Below, one piece after another: positions 47,485 to 60,639 of a stretch of DNA of 64,000 nucleotides; position 1 is the stretch's first letter, and each line of letters opens with the position of its first letter. The notes under the pieces are model-generated. The model had not been told where the DNA came from. It did no database searches and saw nothing but the letters and a program-made list of their open reading frames with translations. The translations under genes were made by a program, and so were the position numbers. The DNA comes from Albula goreensis (Eukaryota > Chordata > Actinopteri > Albuliformes > Albulidae): contig CM040752.1 in assembly GCA_022829145.1 (NCBI GenBank), positions 32,750,586 through 32,814,585 on the forward strand. Reading direction: 5' to 3'.

Positions 47485-50400
47485 ATGTCACAACCATCAC
47501 CGAGCAACAATTTTAAAAAGACGCCAAAGTTTAAAATGGATCGTCCAGACTATGAAACAAAACCAGCAGTTCCTGACTTAGTAATATTCCTTAGTACTCC
47601 TTACAAAATGATAGTTAATAAATATTCATATGTTTCTCAGTATTTCCATTATTTTTCTAGCTCCTCTATTTCCCATCAAAACTGTTGATTTGTTGACTTA
47701 GATTTTTGGAGAAACACTGTAAAAATGTGTTGTGTTTTAACATGATTGCTCCAAGACCTTCTCAGACTGGATAATGGTTTTGAATGCAGGTGAGATTACC
47801 TGCAAACTCAGAGGAGGTTAGGGAAGGATGTGAAATCTGTGTGTGTGTGTGGGGGGGGGGTTTAAAACCGATTCCATCAATCAAAGTTAATCAGGAAGCA
47901 TGCATAAATAGAAATGGCTGGCAGGACTGCAATCAGTTTTTATAGTGGGGTTGTGAGGGTGATTGTCAGCTCAGGAACATTCCCCCAGCCCTCACGGGCT
48001 ATCGTCAGAAGGAGAGCCCTGAGACCTGGGACCCCTAAGGGCCAGACAAGACCCCGCTGGGTCGTCAGATGAAGCTGGGGGCGGGGGTGGGGGGATATTC
48101 ATGGCTGGACTAATACCATATCACAGCAGGGACGATGCCGCTGCCCGGGGGCGGACGAGCTTACACGAGCCTCTGGTCTGTCATTCACCACGGCGACGAT
48201 GACCCACGGAGTGTGAGACGGAACCTGCGAGGGGGAAATCTTCACCGCAGCAACCTGCTGTGCTCCCCTCTGATTGGCTGCTCTAAAGCCCAGGCTGGAA
48301 CTCTGCAGAGTAGCAGTGACTCTCAGTGCTTACCATGGCTGCAGACCTGTATTGCTGTTGAATGCAAAGCGCATCATTTATGACGTATTTATTATTCATT
48401 TATTATCCTTTATTTATCAGTTATTATACATTTATTAGCTATGGATCCTTTTCTAGTTTGGCCATAATATTAACATGTTTAGTTTAATTTCAACAGCCAT
48501 CAAGAAAAACTTTCAGACACCATTATTTATGTTCATAACAAGAATTAAGAGTAGAATTTCTGTGCATTTTTTTTCCTTTGGTGAAAAACAATATCTCACA
48601 ACATCATCCACAAAATTGCACATATAAAAATATTCTATGTCTGTTGAAGGTGGAAATCATGTACCAAGAAACAAAACAAAGGCAGTTACTGGAAGGAAGA
48701 AAACAAAGGAAGTTATTGTAGATTTATTGTTTTACAGCATCAATGGTGATGAACTCTGAACAGTAATGAAGTGTGACTCTGCACAGTAGCCATATGAAAG
48801 ATCATATACACAAATATTAATGTGCTTCTGTTTAAAGGTGAAGCTTTTATGCAATAATCAACCACTCTTTCACTGCTACTGGCTTCAAGTTCATTTTCTG
48901 AAAGCAATTAAGCAATTTGGAATTTGGTTGCTAGGTGGATAAGTATCACACTTTTACCTGGAACAGTGCTGAGTAAGAAAATGGCTTGTTGTCTCGGAGC
49001 TCCACACTGCTGCAGCTTTAGTTAAAATTGAATAGTGTGACCTCTCTCAGCCTAACTGTGGGTTCTATTAGCACTGAAGGCGTCGACTGTGAATGTGTTG
49101 TGCTGAGGAAGCTAACAATGATCTTCCACACTGCTAATGGGAGTGTCTTTCTCAGCTTTGAGTTTAGTTTTAAAAAAGGGGTTGTTCATTTTCGTATTCC
49201 AATTATATAGTATAAGTATAATTATACAAGTATACATTATATAAGCATAATTATACTATATAAGTATATTATAATATATATAATTATACAATTATACATT
49301 ATACAAGTATAATTTGACTTGACAGCTCTTTGGTCAATGTTTGGTTTCAGGCTGGATTAGTTAATCAACGTGAACTACCCAAAAGGTGATCTCCAAATCA
49401 AAATAAATAGCACTTTCCATTCATAATCAATATCCCCCACAATAACTCACGTGATTGGGGTTGATTGCAAATCAACAAGTCTTTGAAGGGGCGGCCTAAC
49501 GCAACAAGCACAGTGGTACCTATTCAAGCATTATGAAAAACATGATTTGAATGGATTACCTGATACATTACTGGATGTATTTATTAATATGCTGGACTCA
49601 GGTTAAGCTGAGCTGAGAAGATACCATCCCCTCAGCTGCCTTCTGTTCCTTCTAGAATGTTTCCTCATGGCCTGCACTACCTTTTTATGACATCACTACA
49701 CTCAACCGTTACATGGCTTTGAAACCAGCCTGCCCTCAATCTCATAGTGCTTTTCCAGGTTAATAGCTCACAAATATGAACACAAAGTTGATTCTATTCA
49801 TCAACTACACGCTTGTAATTTTTGTTGTTTGTTTTTGAGAGCACAAAGAAGCAGTGAGTGTTTAGTTTACTCCACAGGACATTTTGATCACTGCTGGTTT
49901 GATTGATTGTTTCATTTAAAGCAAGGTACACCACAAGAGCAGCCTATTTAAAATAAATTTTGCATGTAATGATTCTAATCAAAAAGGATTGAAATCTTTA
50001 CATCCGTGTTTTTTTAAGTAACTAACAATTGCAATGTATGGAAAACTACATGGAAAAATAATGATGGGCATCGTTTGCTCGGTACTTTTATGAATTGGAC
50101 AGGCGCTTCACATCTGTAATACATGTAAAAAATATGTCATGGTATGTGAGGGAAAATCTTTCACAGAGAAGTAAAAGCTTTCATGGCAAGTACTACTGCT
50201 GTCACTGGCATGTCAATCGCTGGGTACCTCCATTTTAAATTTACAGGATGTGATATAGAGCTAAAAACAAATGGGTAAGCCAAGCAGACTCTTAACTATC
50301 TGTCCTTTGCTCAGTCATATGGATACCACATTCATACGCTTCTTGCATACATCCCAAACAGATAATCAGGGACTTTATTACACTATTGTGTTGTGTTAAA

Positions 50401-50990
50401 TCAGAGCATTTCCTTTCACTTAGCTTGGCAGGCTATGGTGGTAAAAGAAATATATATTTGTTTGCATTCTTAATTAAATGTCCTTTGTCGACCGCGCCTT
50501 CATACACATGGCAAATGTGGTAAGGGACAGTGCAACACGGTGACACACTGAGGAGCAGGATTAATAAAATTAAAGAGAGAAAGAAACAAGACAGACAAGA
50601 GCAAGAAAGAATGGATAGCCTAACATGTTCTTTCTACCTTGGCTCAGTAAGTAATCTTGGTCTTAAGGCTTGAATTTGACCTCTTGTCTCAGCTGAGGAG
50701 GCCTCAGGCCCTGGCTGCAGACTCCTTCGCGGAGTAACCTGATTTTGCTGCAGTTGACTGGCAAACAGACCCGTGTCCCCGGGCCAGTCGATGTGTTTGC
50801 TCAATCAAGCTGAGCCTTAGACTGGCGGAAGGTAATGGATCTGTGATTAGGACGGTGTGGATCGAAGGCTGAGCGGCTGGTTATGGACTGGTCTGCCGCT
50901 GGCCCTTTCATCAATAACAGATACTGCGCTACAGGGTGGGGGCTTGTGCATTGGACAGAGCCCTCGGCTCTGATTCACACCAGGAAGTGT
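47485..50990. other. Intergenic, no gene recognised
   Basis: Holds a G-rich run near 47842-47861, another G-rich tract at 48076-48094 (ggggcgggggtgggggg), and an AT palindrome-rich tract at 49196-49315. No coding exon recognised. Confidence 0.45.
49196..49315. repeat. AT-rich imperfect palindromic repeat
   Basis: About 120 bases almost purely A/T built from tataattatac, aagtata and related words that are each other's complements, so the region can fold on itself. Confidence 0.7.
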
Positions 50991-50994
50991 TTTC

Positions 50995-51453
50995 TGTCAG
51001 GGCTCAGATGGAGATTCAGGTGCAGCCAGAGATGAATAATAAACTTGTGTTTATTAAGCAGCCAAAAAAATCCAAACCCAATAACCAGAAACCAGAGTAG
51101 GGTACAGGCGAAGTTGAAACCAGGAAGATACGACACTCAATCAGAATCCAAGAGACGAAGTCAAAAACAAACAGGCAAAAGTCACAAACAGGCAGGTGGG
51201 CAGGCAGGCAGGAAAACAGGTGGGTACGAAAAAGAAGAAATTCACTGAGATGAACTGGCAACGGACAGAGAAACACACAGGGTATAAATACAAAACTTAA
51301 TGGGGGTAACAGGGAACAGGTGAGGAGGGGAACAGGTGAAACAGATGACACAGTCAGGTAATTGGGCAGACAAACATGGGTGGAGCGGACAAACGAGAAA
51401 CTGAACACAGAAGCACAAAAACATGAACAAAAAACAAAGCTGCAGTACTGACA
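50995..51453 (-). mobile_element. LTR-like element (possible solo LTR) with 6-bp flanking repeats
   Basis: A 459-bp unit starting TGTCAG and ending CTGACA, flanked by gttttc at 50989-50994 and 51454-51459. On the - strand it contains a TATA-like tatttatacc and, nearer its end, ttaataaaca followed about 50 bases later by the terminus. That is the layout of U3-R-U5. It has no coding capacity. Alternatively it is a non-autonomous DNA element with 6-bp inverted ends. Confidence 0.65.
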
Positions 51454-51559
51454 GTTTTCTACCTTTACAAAGACCTCGTTGTTCTCTTTGTTCTCTTGAT
51501 CTTTGTGAGGTCGTCTCAGTGTTTTTGTACCTGTTGCACTACAAGCCTTTCTGTTCCTG

Positions 51560-51826
51560 CCTGTCTGCCCGTTATTACCTGTGTCTGTTTTCTGGTTTTT
51601 GATATCCTGCCCTTTGATTTTGTCCTGTTACCGAATCTGCCTGTCGGCGAACTTTATCTGCCCGTTTTCGACTTTGCCTTTTGGATTCTGATTTTGTTCT
51701 GTTGCCGTGACTTCCTGGTTTCAACCCCTGCCTGGCTCTGACCTTGATTGCTGTTTTGTGTTTTTGGCTGCTTCAATGAACTTCAGTTTATTATTATTTC
51801 CGTGTCTGCGCTTGAGTCCTGACACT
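51560..51826 (+). mobile_element. Partial inverted relative of the LTR-like element
   Basis: Matches the reverse complement of 50995-51230 in order: ttttggattctgatt, gacttcctggtttcaac, gtgtttttggctgctt, agtttattatt, ending gagtcctgaca. So two diverged members of one family lie head-to-tail inverted within 850 bases. The 5' part is missing or unrecognisable. Confidence 0.65.
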
Positions 51827-51829
51827 CTG

Positions 51830-54225
51830 CTCCCTTCAAGACAAAGCTGGATAAAATCCTCAGTGTCTCTACCCTTCAGCAGCCTCAGACGGACAGTCAG
51901 ACACCTGCAACATCAATTAACCAATTAATATGTTGGCTGGTGTTCCTCCACCAGCACAGACTTCATTTATCAGTTTTAATTTCTGATTAAAACATGTTTT
52001 GAAATTGGATGAATGATATAATGGCCCAAAAACCTGGTGAAAATCAGATTATAAAAATAACAGCAAAAACCTCCTGGAGAAAACTGAATGAACTATAATT
52101 TGAAACACTGGCATTGCTTATAGACACATTAACATGTACTCTTTCATTCATGTTCTGCTTTGTGAATTTCACTATGAGAAGGTGTACCAAAATGTAAGCG
52201 TAATCTCACACAAACTGTAAGCATTTTTGATGGATGAGCCAACGTGATGGATTTTACGTCGGCAGTAAGGTAAGAAGCCAGGGCTAGTGCGCATCTGAAT
52301 CAGGGGAACCACATGTGTACAGCTCCATGTTTATAGGAACAGGCCACTGGAACAGCAGTTCAATCCAGGCGTGAAAATGGGAAAAAAAGCACAAAAAAAC
52401 TCTAAGATCTCAGAATCAAAAACGCAAAATCAGGAGATATTTTCCTCAGACAGCAAGTGGTTTTATTCTACAATTTACATACATTAGTTTGCTAATCTCA
52501 TTGTTTGTGTAAATGCTGTTGTGAATGGGACAGTTACACACCCATCTGGCAGAGAGGACAGTTACACACCCATCTGTGGGATCCCCCATCGCTCCTCTGT
52601 GCCTCAGGGCTTTCACTAAAGGGATCAATTAGGTTCGCCCCCAGGAGACACAGAGGGTCCCAGAGGGTTCCCCGTCCTCACTTTTGGGACATTCCGTGCC
52701 CATGCTCCTGGACACGGACCCCAGGGAGTCTCCAACCCCCCCACAACCACCAGCCAGTCTTTGAGGAGAAACGCCCCACCATTGTGGCTGCTAAAATTCT
52801 GAAAGACCGGGCCTTTTAATTGAATGAGCTGCCGGAATAGGGACAGGCAGTAATGAGGCCACATACCTGTTGTGTGATGGGTCCATTGTTTTTGCCTGGA
52901 TAAGAGCAGCGAAACCATGTGCTCCTTCCTCACATCCATTGTTCTCCAGATGCAGGGCTGAGCGTTTTCTTCTTATTCTGCCAGTGACTCGTCTCCCCCA
53001 GTTAAAGAGTCTGGGTATTGTTAAAAGATCAAGAATGACAGTCTTTTTCACCCAGCTTCAGGCAACAAATGAAAACATACAACCTAGATTTACTTTTTGA
53101 TTGCTATTATGAAATAGTTAAAAGGTCAAGAACAGAAAGGTTAATGGACAACATTTTCTCGTACACAATCTTTTTTTAATAGTTCAGACAAAATGAGCAG
53201 ACACTAATGGGGATGAATGGCTTCTGTAGGTCGCAGGGGACGGAATATATTTCCAAAACGGTTTCCCTTTCATTAATCAAAAGTTTTTTCCAAGAAGTGT
53301 TGCCCTTTGTTTATCAAAATAAAATGGCAAAACAGTGCATATTTATTCTGTTCGTCTCTTTTAATGATATCAGAGACCTTTGCTTTTGATATATCTAATA
53401 TTCTAACAGCCAGTAATCTCTTTTTAATCACAGTGCAATACCCAAATTATCAGATGGGTCTCAAATCATCGTTTCATTTTCTTCTTAGGAGAAAAGTACA
53501 TCCATTAATGCCTCTTGAATCTCTGGTTAATTGTTGGGCTCATTATTTTCATCTCACTGCATATTTTGACCTGAGATAGTAGTTCAGAAGAAAGTGGTGG
53601 ATTAGCTGTTAGATGAAGCGTAGTCTGATATTAAATGAAGAGATCAACAGAAATCAACACACTCTCCCGCCGAACCTTCGTCCCTTCGTGAGTCTGTCCT
53701 GATGGTGTTTGGCAAAGTTTAATTCAAGGTCACGCATAATCACCGTGAATAAACCGGTGAAAACTGAAAACCTACCACTTAAACACATTCTTTCCACCTT
53801 TGTGAGAAGTACACATCAGCCAGCTGGCCATCTGAATAAGTCTGCAAGAGGGAAATCACGACCGTTCTGTTGTTATTATACTTTAAAACGCTTCTGGACA
53901 TGCAGATTGTCCTCATTTTCAGGAGTCTCGCTACACCGAATGAATAGGACTAATTTGGAGAAAGTGGTGGAGACAATCTCCATTGAACACGTCCAATCTG
54001 GACTTGCCTTGTATTGTGGGGTTTCATGAATGCTTGCCTGTTGAATGAAGACACACGAGTTTACAGTGAGGGATGAGTGGAAAGACAGAGAGCGGGATAG
54101 AAGGAACTGCATTTAGCTGCTGGTTTATCAAGCTCATAAAAAACTACGGGGAGATTCAGGCCTTCGTGCTCATTTAACATGTATGCAACTTTAAGAATAT
54201 TATTATTTTACTGCAAAACACCCTG
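51830..54225. other. Intergenic, no gene recognised
   Basis: No coding exon or structured repeat seen, apart from a short internal repeat (gggacagttacacacccatctg against aggacagttacacacccatctg) at about 52527-52577. Confidence 0.45.
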
Positions 54226-54227
54226 CC

Positions 54228-54365
54228 AGGGGCAACCTGGTAGATCACCTGGTATAGCACATACCGTACCACATGAAGCTAATTCCTTATGTAGCAGCAT
54301 GGGCTCAAATCCAGCCCAGGCCCCTTGCTGCATGCCATCCTGCCTTTGATATTCAACAAAATGTT
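54228..54365 (+). mobile_element. tRNA-derived SINE, third family, degenerate
   Basis: Starts ggggcaacctggtagatcac, has a B-box-like gggctcaaatccagccc, then ccttgctgcatgccatcct. This order is the one found in a very common fish SINE whose tail reads ctttgctgcatgtcatc. The 3' end fades out. Confidence 0.65.
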
Positions 54366-54369
54366 CAGG

Positions 54370-56420
54370 TTTTCAAGTGCTTAGGAAAATAAACAACTCA
54401 AAGGACGAATGCGAAAATGTTGGACAAAGGACCATAAAGTTAAATGCTGTATATACAAAGCATCCATGTAATTAATTGTATTGTTCATGTAATGTTTTTG
54501 CAAATGTATTGACAAAATGGTATATCATAAATGTAAAATTAATGTTTTTTTATTTCTCTTCCCATTTTTCAGCTGATCGTTTTAGATCAGTGATCCTCCC
54601 TACCATAACTCATGTGTTTTGCTGTGAGTAAAAATGTATAGCAGTGTGTTTTCCATCACAAACGGGATACCCCCAACATCAGGTTCAGGACACTCAATCT
54701 GGACCTTTGAGAGACCTTAAGAATTTTGGAGCACCAGGAGTCTTCAAAATAAACATGTACTATATGATTCCATTTACTATTATGTTTACTGTGTAATAAA
54801 AAATAAGGTTCTTATCTTCAAGCAACGTCTTTGAAAACTACCCAGGTTTGTGTTTATGTGAGTGATGTTTGGTGAAGATCACTTGTGTTATTTTCGAGGT
54901 GTCATCTCTCACTCATAGGGTTCGAGGTATTCTCTCCAGTGCCAGTCGGCCCCTCCCCCACCCCCAGCCTCTGTCCATCTCAATCCACTGATTAAAAAAT
55001 AGATATCAATTTCAAATGTAATTTCAGCTGGTTGCCGGGGACAGCCATCGCCCCGGCAGCCGAGAAGCTCTCAGTACTGTGTGAGATAATGGCTTTCTGA
55101 TCAGCTCCACTGTTTTTGAATGGAAAGTGTATTAACACTCAATGAGCGTCTGCGTGGCGCGTCATTCGCCGATGTGATTGATGCGCCATTCCGTGCTGTC
55201 GCAGACGCTGCGGTTTCAAACGGAGGGCTATCGGACAGGTAATCTCTCTGAGTGATTAAGGACGGAATTTGGGTATTCCACCCATGATGCCCGTCACCCC
55301 TTCACTGTCTGGGATTGAGTGGCCCTCTCTCAACCGTTTAAGCCTCATTCCAGCATGACGGCGAATAAGTCCATCACATTGCTGTTTGCTTTATGAAGTG
55401 TTTATTGTATGTTCTGAAGGGTGAGTGGAGTTGTTTTGGGCAGTTGGGGTTCAGATTGCAATTTTCATCAAAGGAGACAAATAACTGCAGAGAAAACCCA
55501 CCCCACATGCACACACACAAACTCACAAAAAATCACAGTCTCTCTCACACACACACACACATACACACATATACACGCGTCTCCAAATATACTGCGGTTG
55601 ACATTCCAGAAACGTTCTTGTTTCATAGACATTTTAAGAAAAGAGGAGTTTCTTACTCAGAGTATTATCTATCAAAATAATGTACAGCCTTGTTTCTGTG
55701 CGTACAGTGGTAGCTGGGTGTTTTGGCAGCAACATTAAACGCTGTGGCAGGTTTATTAGACTCTGTAGGTGAGTTGAGATGCCTCAGCACGAAAAGTATC
55801 AGCGCTCATGTCTCACCCCCTCCCAACACACCATGCCCCCCTTCTCCCTTTGTGTTCCTCTAACTGCAGGCGTAATTACCCCCTTTCTGAACGCTAACGT
55901 GTGAGCAATGCATTGCAGAGGGGCGCAATTATCCCAATTATCATTTCAGCGAGGCGTGGAGGCGAGCCTCGGGCCGCCGCTGTTTATTGTGACGCTGACA
56001 GGGAATCAGAGCTGTGAGTCAGAGACACGGCGCCCCCTGCTGTGCGGAATGCCATCGCCATGAAGGCGGACTTCAGCCGCTAATCCGCCAAGGCCACACC
56101 CATTACCACCAGAGGACACGTTTTTAAGTAAGTAAATAGACTAATAGACAAGTGGTGCTAGTGATATACGGGAGCGAAATGTGCGGAAACTGTGGAAGTG
56201 ACGTATGAATAGTCTGGCAGGATGGTGTAGCTCAGTGGCTTCTAACCCAGGTCCAGTACCACTCTTGCGTATGCTTATTTTCACACCAGCCTCTTTTGAA
56301 ATTAAACTGAAGATCTGTGTAAGCTTTATAATTTAGTGATGAAACAAGTTATGGTTAAAAGTTGGTTTCATTAATCCTGTTAGGATGGAGAGAGACTCAG
56401 TGGGCAATATTTTACTTGTT
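54370..56420. other. Intergenic, no gene recognised
   Basis: Contains a CA-rich tract at about 55505-55576 and a CpG-richer patch near 55920-56060 with no clear exon. No transposon with defined ends seen. Confidence 0.45.
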
Positions 56421-56424
56421 TTAA

Positions 56425-56549
56425 CCAATCAGAAATGTTTTTTCTCTCCACAGCCAATTCAACCACTGGTCCAAATCACTGGTTGACTGGTACGATACGT
56501 TTGCTCCTCCCATTTTTGGTTCAGTGAAATCTCACACCCCTATCACTGG
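56425..56549. repeat. Unclassified dispersed repeat, copy 2
   Basis: Diverged copy of the segment at 2560-2683 in the same orientation. Confidence 0.55.
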
Positions 56550-56746
56550 CTGAAATTCAGGTCTGAGGCATCATGACTTCCAGGTACTTTGTATTTAGAG
56601 ATAATTTCTGTTTCAATGCCCAAGGTTTAGATGATTTATAGGTAGAGATATTTTGTTTACCATGTGCTGCATTACTATTTTGCTAGAAAAAAAACACCAG
56701 TAATTTACAGTATAATCATCACCCTCCATAGATTGTTGTGCTATAG

Positions 56747-56920
56747 TGGAGAATATTGAGGAATGGTTGTGTGTAGATAATGAGGTAATCGCTCAAGTCC
56801 TTAAGTCTTTCAGAACTCTGTCACAGCCTGGCTGGAAGCAATGCGAAGCATCGCACACAGTAGGCTCCTGACAGCTCCGTTGGACTGTGTCATTCAGTCA
56901 TTCCCAGGAGGTCTCCCAGG
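56747..56920. repeat. Direct duplication, left copy
   Basis: Aligns over its whole length with 58633-58805. Shared words in order are tggagaatatt, gaatggttgtgtgtag, caagtcctt, aactctgtcacag, ctggctggaagcaatgc and gtgtcattcagtca. Spacing between the copies is 1886 bases and the 33-bp minisatellite lies between them. Confidence 0.85.
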
Positions 56921-57724
56921 AGAGCCAGGGCTGGGACCACACTGAGCGGAACGAGTCTCCCATGACATCAGCTGAGAGTCAACAGAGCTCACCGGAATTC
57001 CGAACTGCCGATGGAATGCAATCCCCATGGTGTTGATTGTGATGCAACAAAAGTGATGTAATGGAGGCCTGGTTTGGTAGCTCCATGCCCCAGAATTCCC
57101 TTTGGTTTATGAAATGCTGTGTGCTCACATCCTGTCAAGAGGACTCCTCTGTTTCTCCAGCATGATGGTGCTGGCCATGCCCTCTGTCTGAAGCCTGGGA
57201 CCAAGACTGATGCCACCGAAGTACTGACAGCTAGTGACTCATACACGTCAACAATATCCGCTACTGTGGGAAAAAAAATGAACAAAAAAAAAAAAACTAA
57301 CTGCTCATACGTCTTAGTCAATAGAAAACTTCAACAGTTCCTGTTTTGATTATGAGGTTTTGAAGATGTCAAAGTTATTTCCACAGGCTGTTCATGAATA
57401 ATGTTTTCTTGGGGGAAAAAAGGAGAGGAAATCTGACACATTCAAATTGCTATCTTGCCCCAGCCTGCTTCTGAATAATAACGTTATGTCTGAAAATAAA
57501 GCTTTAGTGGTGATTGTTGAAAAAAACTGTTTGCAAAGATTTATCTCAAACTCTGCTGTGTGGTAGAACTTGTGTCCATGTGTTCACTCAGAATTAGGAT
57601 ATGCAGCCTTTTACTCTGATGTTGCTATGGCAAAAAGAATTAAATTTGATGTTACCATGGTAAACTGACAGATGGCATCAGCAAAGGTTCTGTCATCTCC
57701 ACCTGGTGTGTCACTTGAGATTTC

Positions 57725-58557
57725 TGGGTTCGGTTCATTTTGGTATGGTAATGTTTCTGGTTTCGGTTTGTTTCAGTATGGTAATGTTTCTGGGTTTGGT
57801 TCATTTTGGTATGGTAATGTTTCTGGGTTTGGTTCATTTTGGTATGGTAATGTTTCTGGGTTTGGTTCATTTTGGTAAGGTAATGTTTCTGGGTTCGATT
57901 TATTTTGATATGGTAATGTTTCTGAGTTCGGTTTGTTTTGGTATGGTAATGTTTCTGGGCTCAATTCATTTTGGTATGGTAATGTTTCTGGGTTCGGTTT
58001 GTTCATTTTGGTATGGTAATGTTTCTGGGTTCGGTTCATTTTGGTATGGTAGTGTTTCTGGGTTTGGTTCATTTTGGTATGGTAATGTTTCTGGGTTCGG
58101 TTCATTTTGGTATGGTAATGTTTCTGGGTTCGGTTCATTTTGGTATGGTAATGTTTCTGGGTTCGGTTCATTTTGGTATGGTAATGTTTCTGGGTTCAGT
58201 TTGTTTTGGTATGGTAATGTTTCTGGGTCCGGTTTGTTTTGGTATGGTAATGTTTCTGGGTTCAGTTTAATGTTTCTGGGTTCAGTTCATTTTGGTATGG
58301 TAATGTTTCTGGGTTCGTTCATTTAGTGTTTCATTTGGTTCATTTTGGTATGGTAATGTTTCTGGTTCTTCATTTTGGTATGGTAATGTTTCTGGGTTCG
58401 GTTCATTTTGGTATGGTAATGTTTCTGGGTTCGGTTTGTTTTGGTATGGTAATGTTTCTGGGTTCGGTTCATTTTGGTATGGTAATGTTTCTGGGTTCGG
58501 TTCATTTTGGTATGGTAATGTTTCTGGGTTCGGTTCATTTTGGTATGGTAATGTTTG
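57725..58557. repeat. 33-bp minisatellite, about 25 units
   Basis: Unit ggtatggtaatgtttctggg plus ttcggttcatttt, with single-base variants, partial units near 58267-58375 and no stops in several frames because 33 is a multiple of three. It produces long spurious ORFs (11-residue [11 protein letters not shown] on +, [11 protein letters not shown] on -). Confidence 0.93.
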
Positions 58558-58632
58558 CACCTGCTCATCTGAACTTCCCCTGGTTAGCCTGTGTCCTGGT
58601 CAGAGGATTGTCCACAGGCTGTGTTCCTATCC

Positions 58633-58805
58633 TGGAGAATATTAATGAATGGTTGTGTGTAGGCAATATGATAATCTGTCAAGTCCTTCATTCATTTTGA
58701 ACTCTGTCACAGTCTGGCTGGAAGCAATGCAAAACATTGCATGCAAAAGGCACCTAATGGCTCCAATCGGTCAGTGTCATTCAGTCACTCCTCAGATATC
58801 CCAGG
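58633..58805. repeat. Direct duplication, right copy
   Basis: Counterpart of 56747-56920; roughly three quarters of positions agree by eye, with small indels. Confidence 0.85.
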
Positions 58806-58809
58806 TAAG

Positions 58810-60635
58810 TCCTATCGCAGGGGGTCCTATGGCACTGACACAGGCCAAGGCCCAATACCTGTGCCCGTTCTCACCTGTGGCTGCCTAATAGAGGTTCGCT
58901 CAAAGAAAGTGACCAAAACAGAAGTGTCATTTATTTTAAAGAAATCCTCAGAGAGTCTAATGCAATTGATATAGTACTGTAGCAATGCACACCTACAGAC
59001 AATATATGTTAATCCAACCGGAATGAAATAAGCATGCCTGCTGTTTGCATTTAACATGATTACATATGGTGAGTCCATGGAAGCATATGAGCCTTACAAT
59101 GAGTAAAAGTCAGGAATATAACCAGATCTTGACTGTGTATATTAGGGCAAAGCCAGCAGTGCACTCCCTTTATCAGCTTGTAATGCAAAACCAGATGGAG
59201 AAGCCTTGTTAAAGCAGCATGTCAGTTTTCTCCTGAGCTGAATTATTTCCCTGTGTATTCGGCTGCCTTTTACATTGACGGAAGAGGCATGGCTTTGACA
59301 TTACTGACTGTAAATCTGTCTCAGATTTTTCCCTTATTTACTTTACTGCCAGATTGATTGGCTTGATCTTCATCGTTATGCAGCTCCTGAGACCCGCAGG
59401 GCTTTCCCGACTTCACGCACCCTCCGGGCCCCTCACCTACAGGAGCGGCGATAATCAAATGAGCTACTGGAGCTTTGGCCGGCGGCTTCCAGATGCCGCT
59501 AGAGAAATGGCTTCTCAATTGGGTTTCCCGGCAGCCGCGGGTTCATCGCTGCCCCGAAAAAGGATTAGCCGCTAAGGTGCATCCCATTCCATTGAGTTTC
59601 CATTCGCCAGGAACCACCGAGCAACAGCGAAATGTGTTGCCATGAATAGAATCATTTTTTAAAGATTGGAGTATCACAGGGGAAAAAAAATGAAGCAAGG
59701 TGTTGGGAGTGTTTTGCTTTAGAGCAATGGGCAAAATGCTGCACAGTTAACTTGCCTGCTCAGATAAACAGATATTACTAACAGTTGTACGTTTAGCTTT
59801 TGCTGATATGAAGAATATCACTGGCACAAACTTAAAACTAAGCAAAAAAAAACCTTTCAGTCACATTAATTTGTATATTATTATGGATTCTATAACTTGT
59901 AAACTGTAAAAGGGAATTCATAGCATCCCTGCTGAAACAAAGTCCCCTGATTAGCGCTTAAAGTCATTTATCTCGCTGGTCCTGGATACCTGGCCAGCAT
60001 GAACACATTGAACATAGCTGACCTTTTTTTCCCCTTTGTGAGCTGAGGATGTGTTGAGGTGGTTATGGGACAATATATTGTATTTATATATTTTGAGATA
60101 AATATATTTATTATATTTTTTTTTTTTTGTTGGCACTTACAGGCCTAATTGTTCTTCATATCAATTGAGATATTAGTGACTGTCTATTATCTGACTGAAT
60201 GACAGTGATAGCCTATAGAAGTTGGAGGATACTGATTAATCAATATAAGGAAAATAATTCTAGCTATTCCTGTTTTCAAAGGGCTCATTGCAAAGGGGTC
60301 ATTATTACTGAGGCGTCACAAAAAATTCCCGATTTAGAGATCTCTTGTCAACTGTCAACAGCGTTTAAAGGAATCGTGATCCTCCCTCACTGGTCGCAAG
60401 TATTCAGACTTACTATTTTTGTTATGCCCGAGCTGGACAACTTCTTGTATCGTCTGACAGTGCATTTTAGTTTGCGTTGGCGATCCCACTCCGCACATGT
60501 TGTTTCCCTCTGGGGTCACGACTGGATTCTATGTGCTAGGAATAAAAAAAATGAGTGGAAGAAGAGATGAGAGTGTTGCAAGTGTCGAGGACAGGAAGGA
60601 GCTAAAGATAGAGAGTGGAGAGAGGGAGAACGAGA
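58810..60635. other. Intergenic, no gene recognised
   Basis: AT-rich tract near 60075-60130; otherwise no recognisable exon, tandem array or transposon. Confidence 0.45.
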
Positions 60636-60639
60636 GCGT

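Noticed and set aside
51016..51408. 130-codon ORF on - rich in Pro, Phe and Cys
   Set aside because: Lies inside the LTR-like repeat; no protein motif.
57706..58326. 206-codon repetitive ORF on + and 132-codon ORF on -
   Set aside because: 33-base minisatellite leaves frames open; both strands are open alike, so there is no sign of coding selection.
57725..58557. CRISPR-like array of regular repeats
   Set aside because: Units are contiguous with no unique spacers and the genome is vertebrate.
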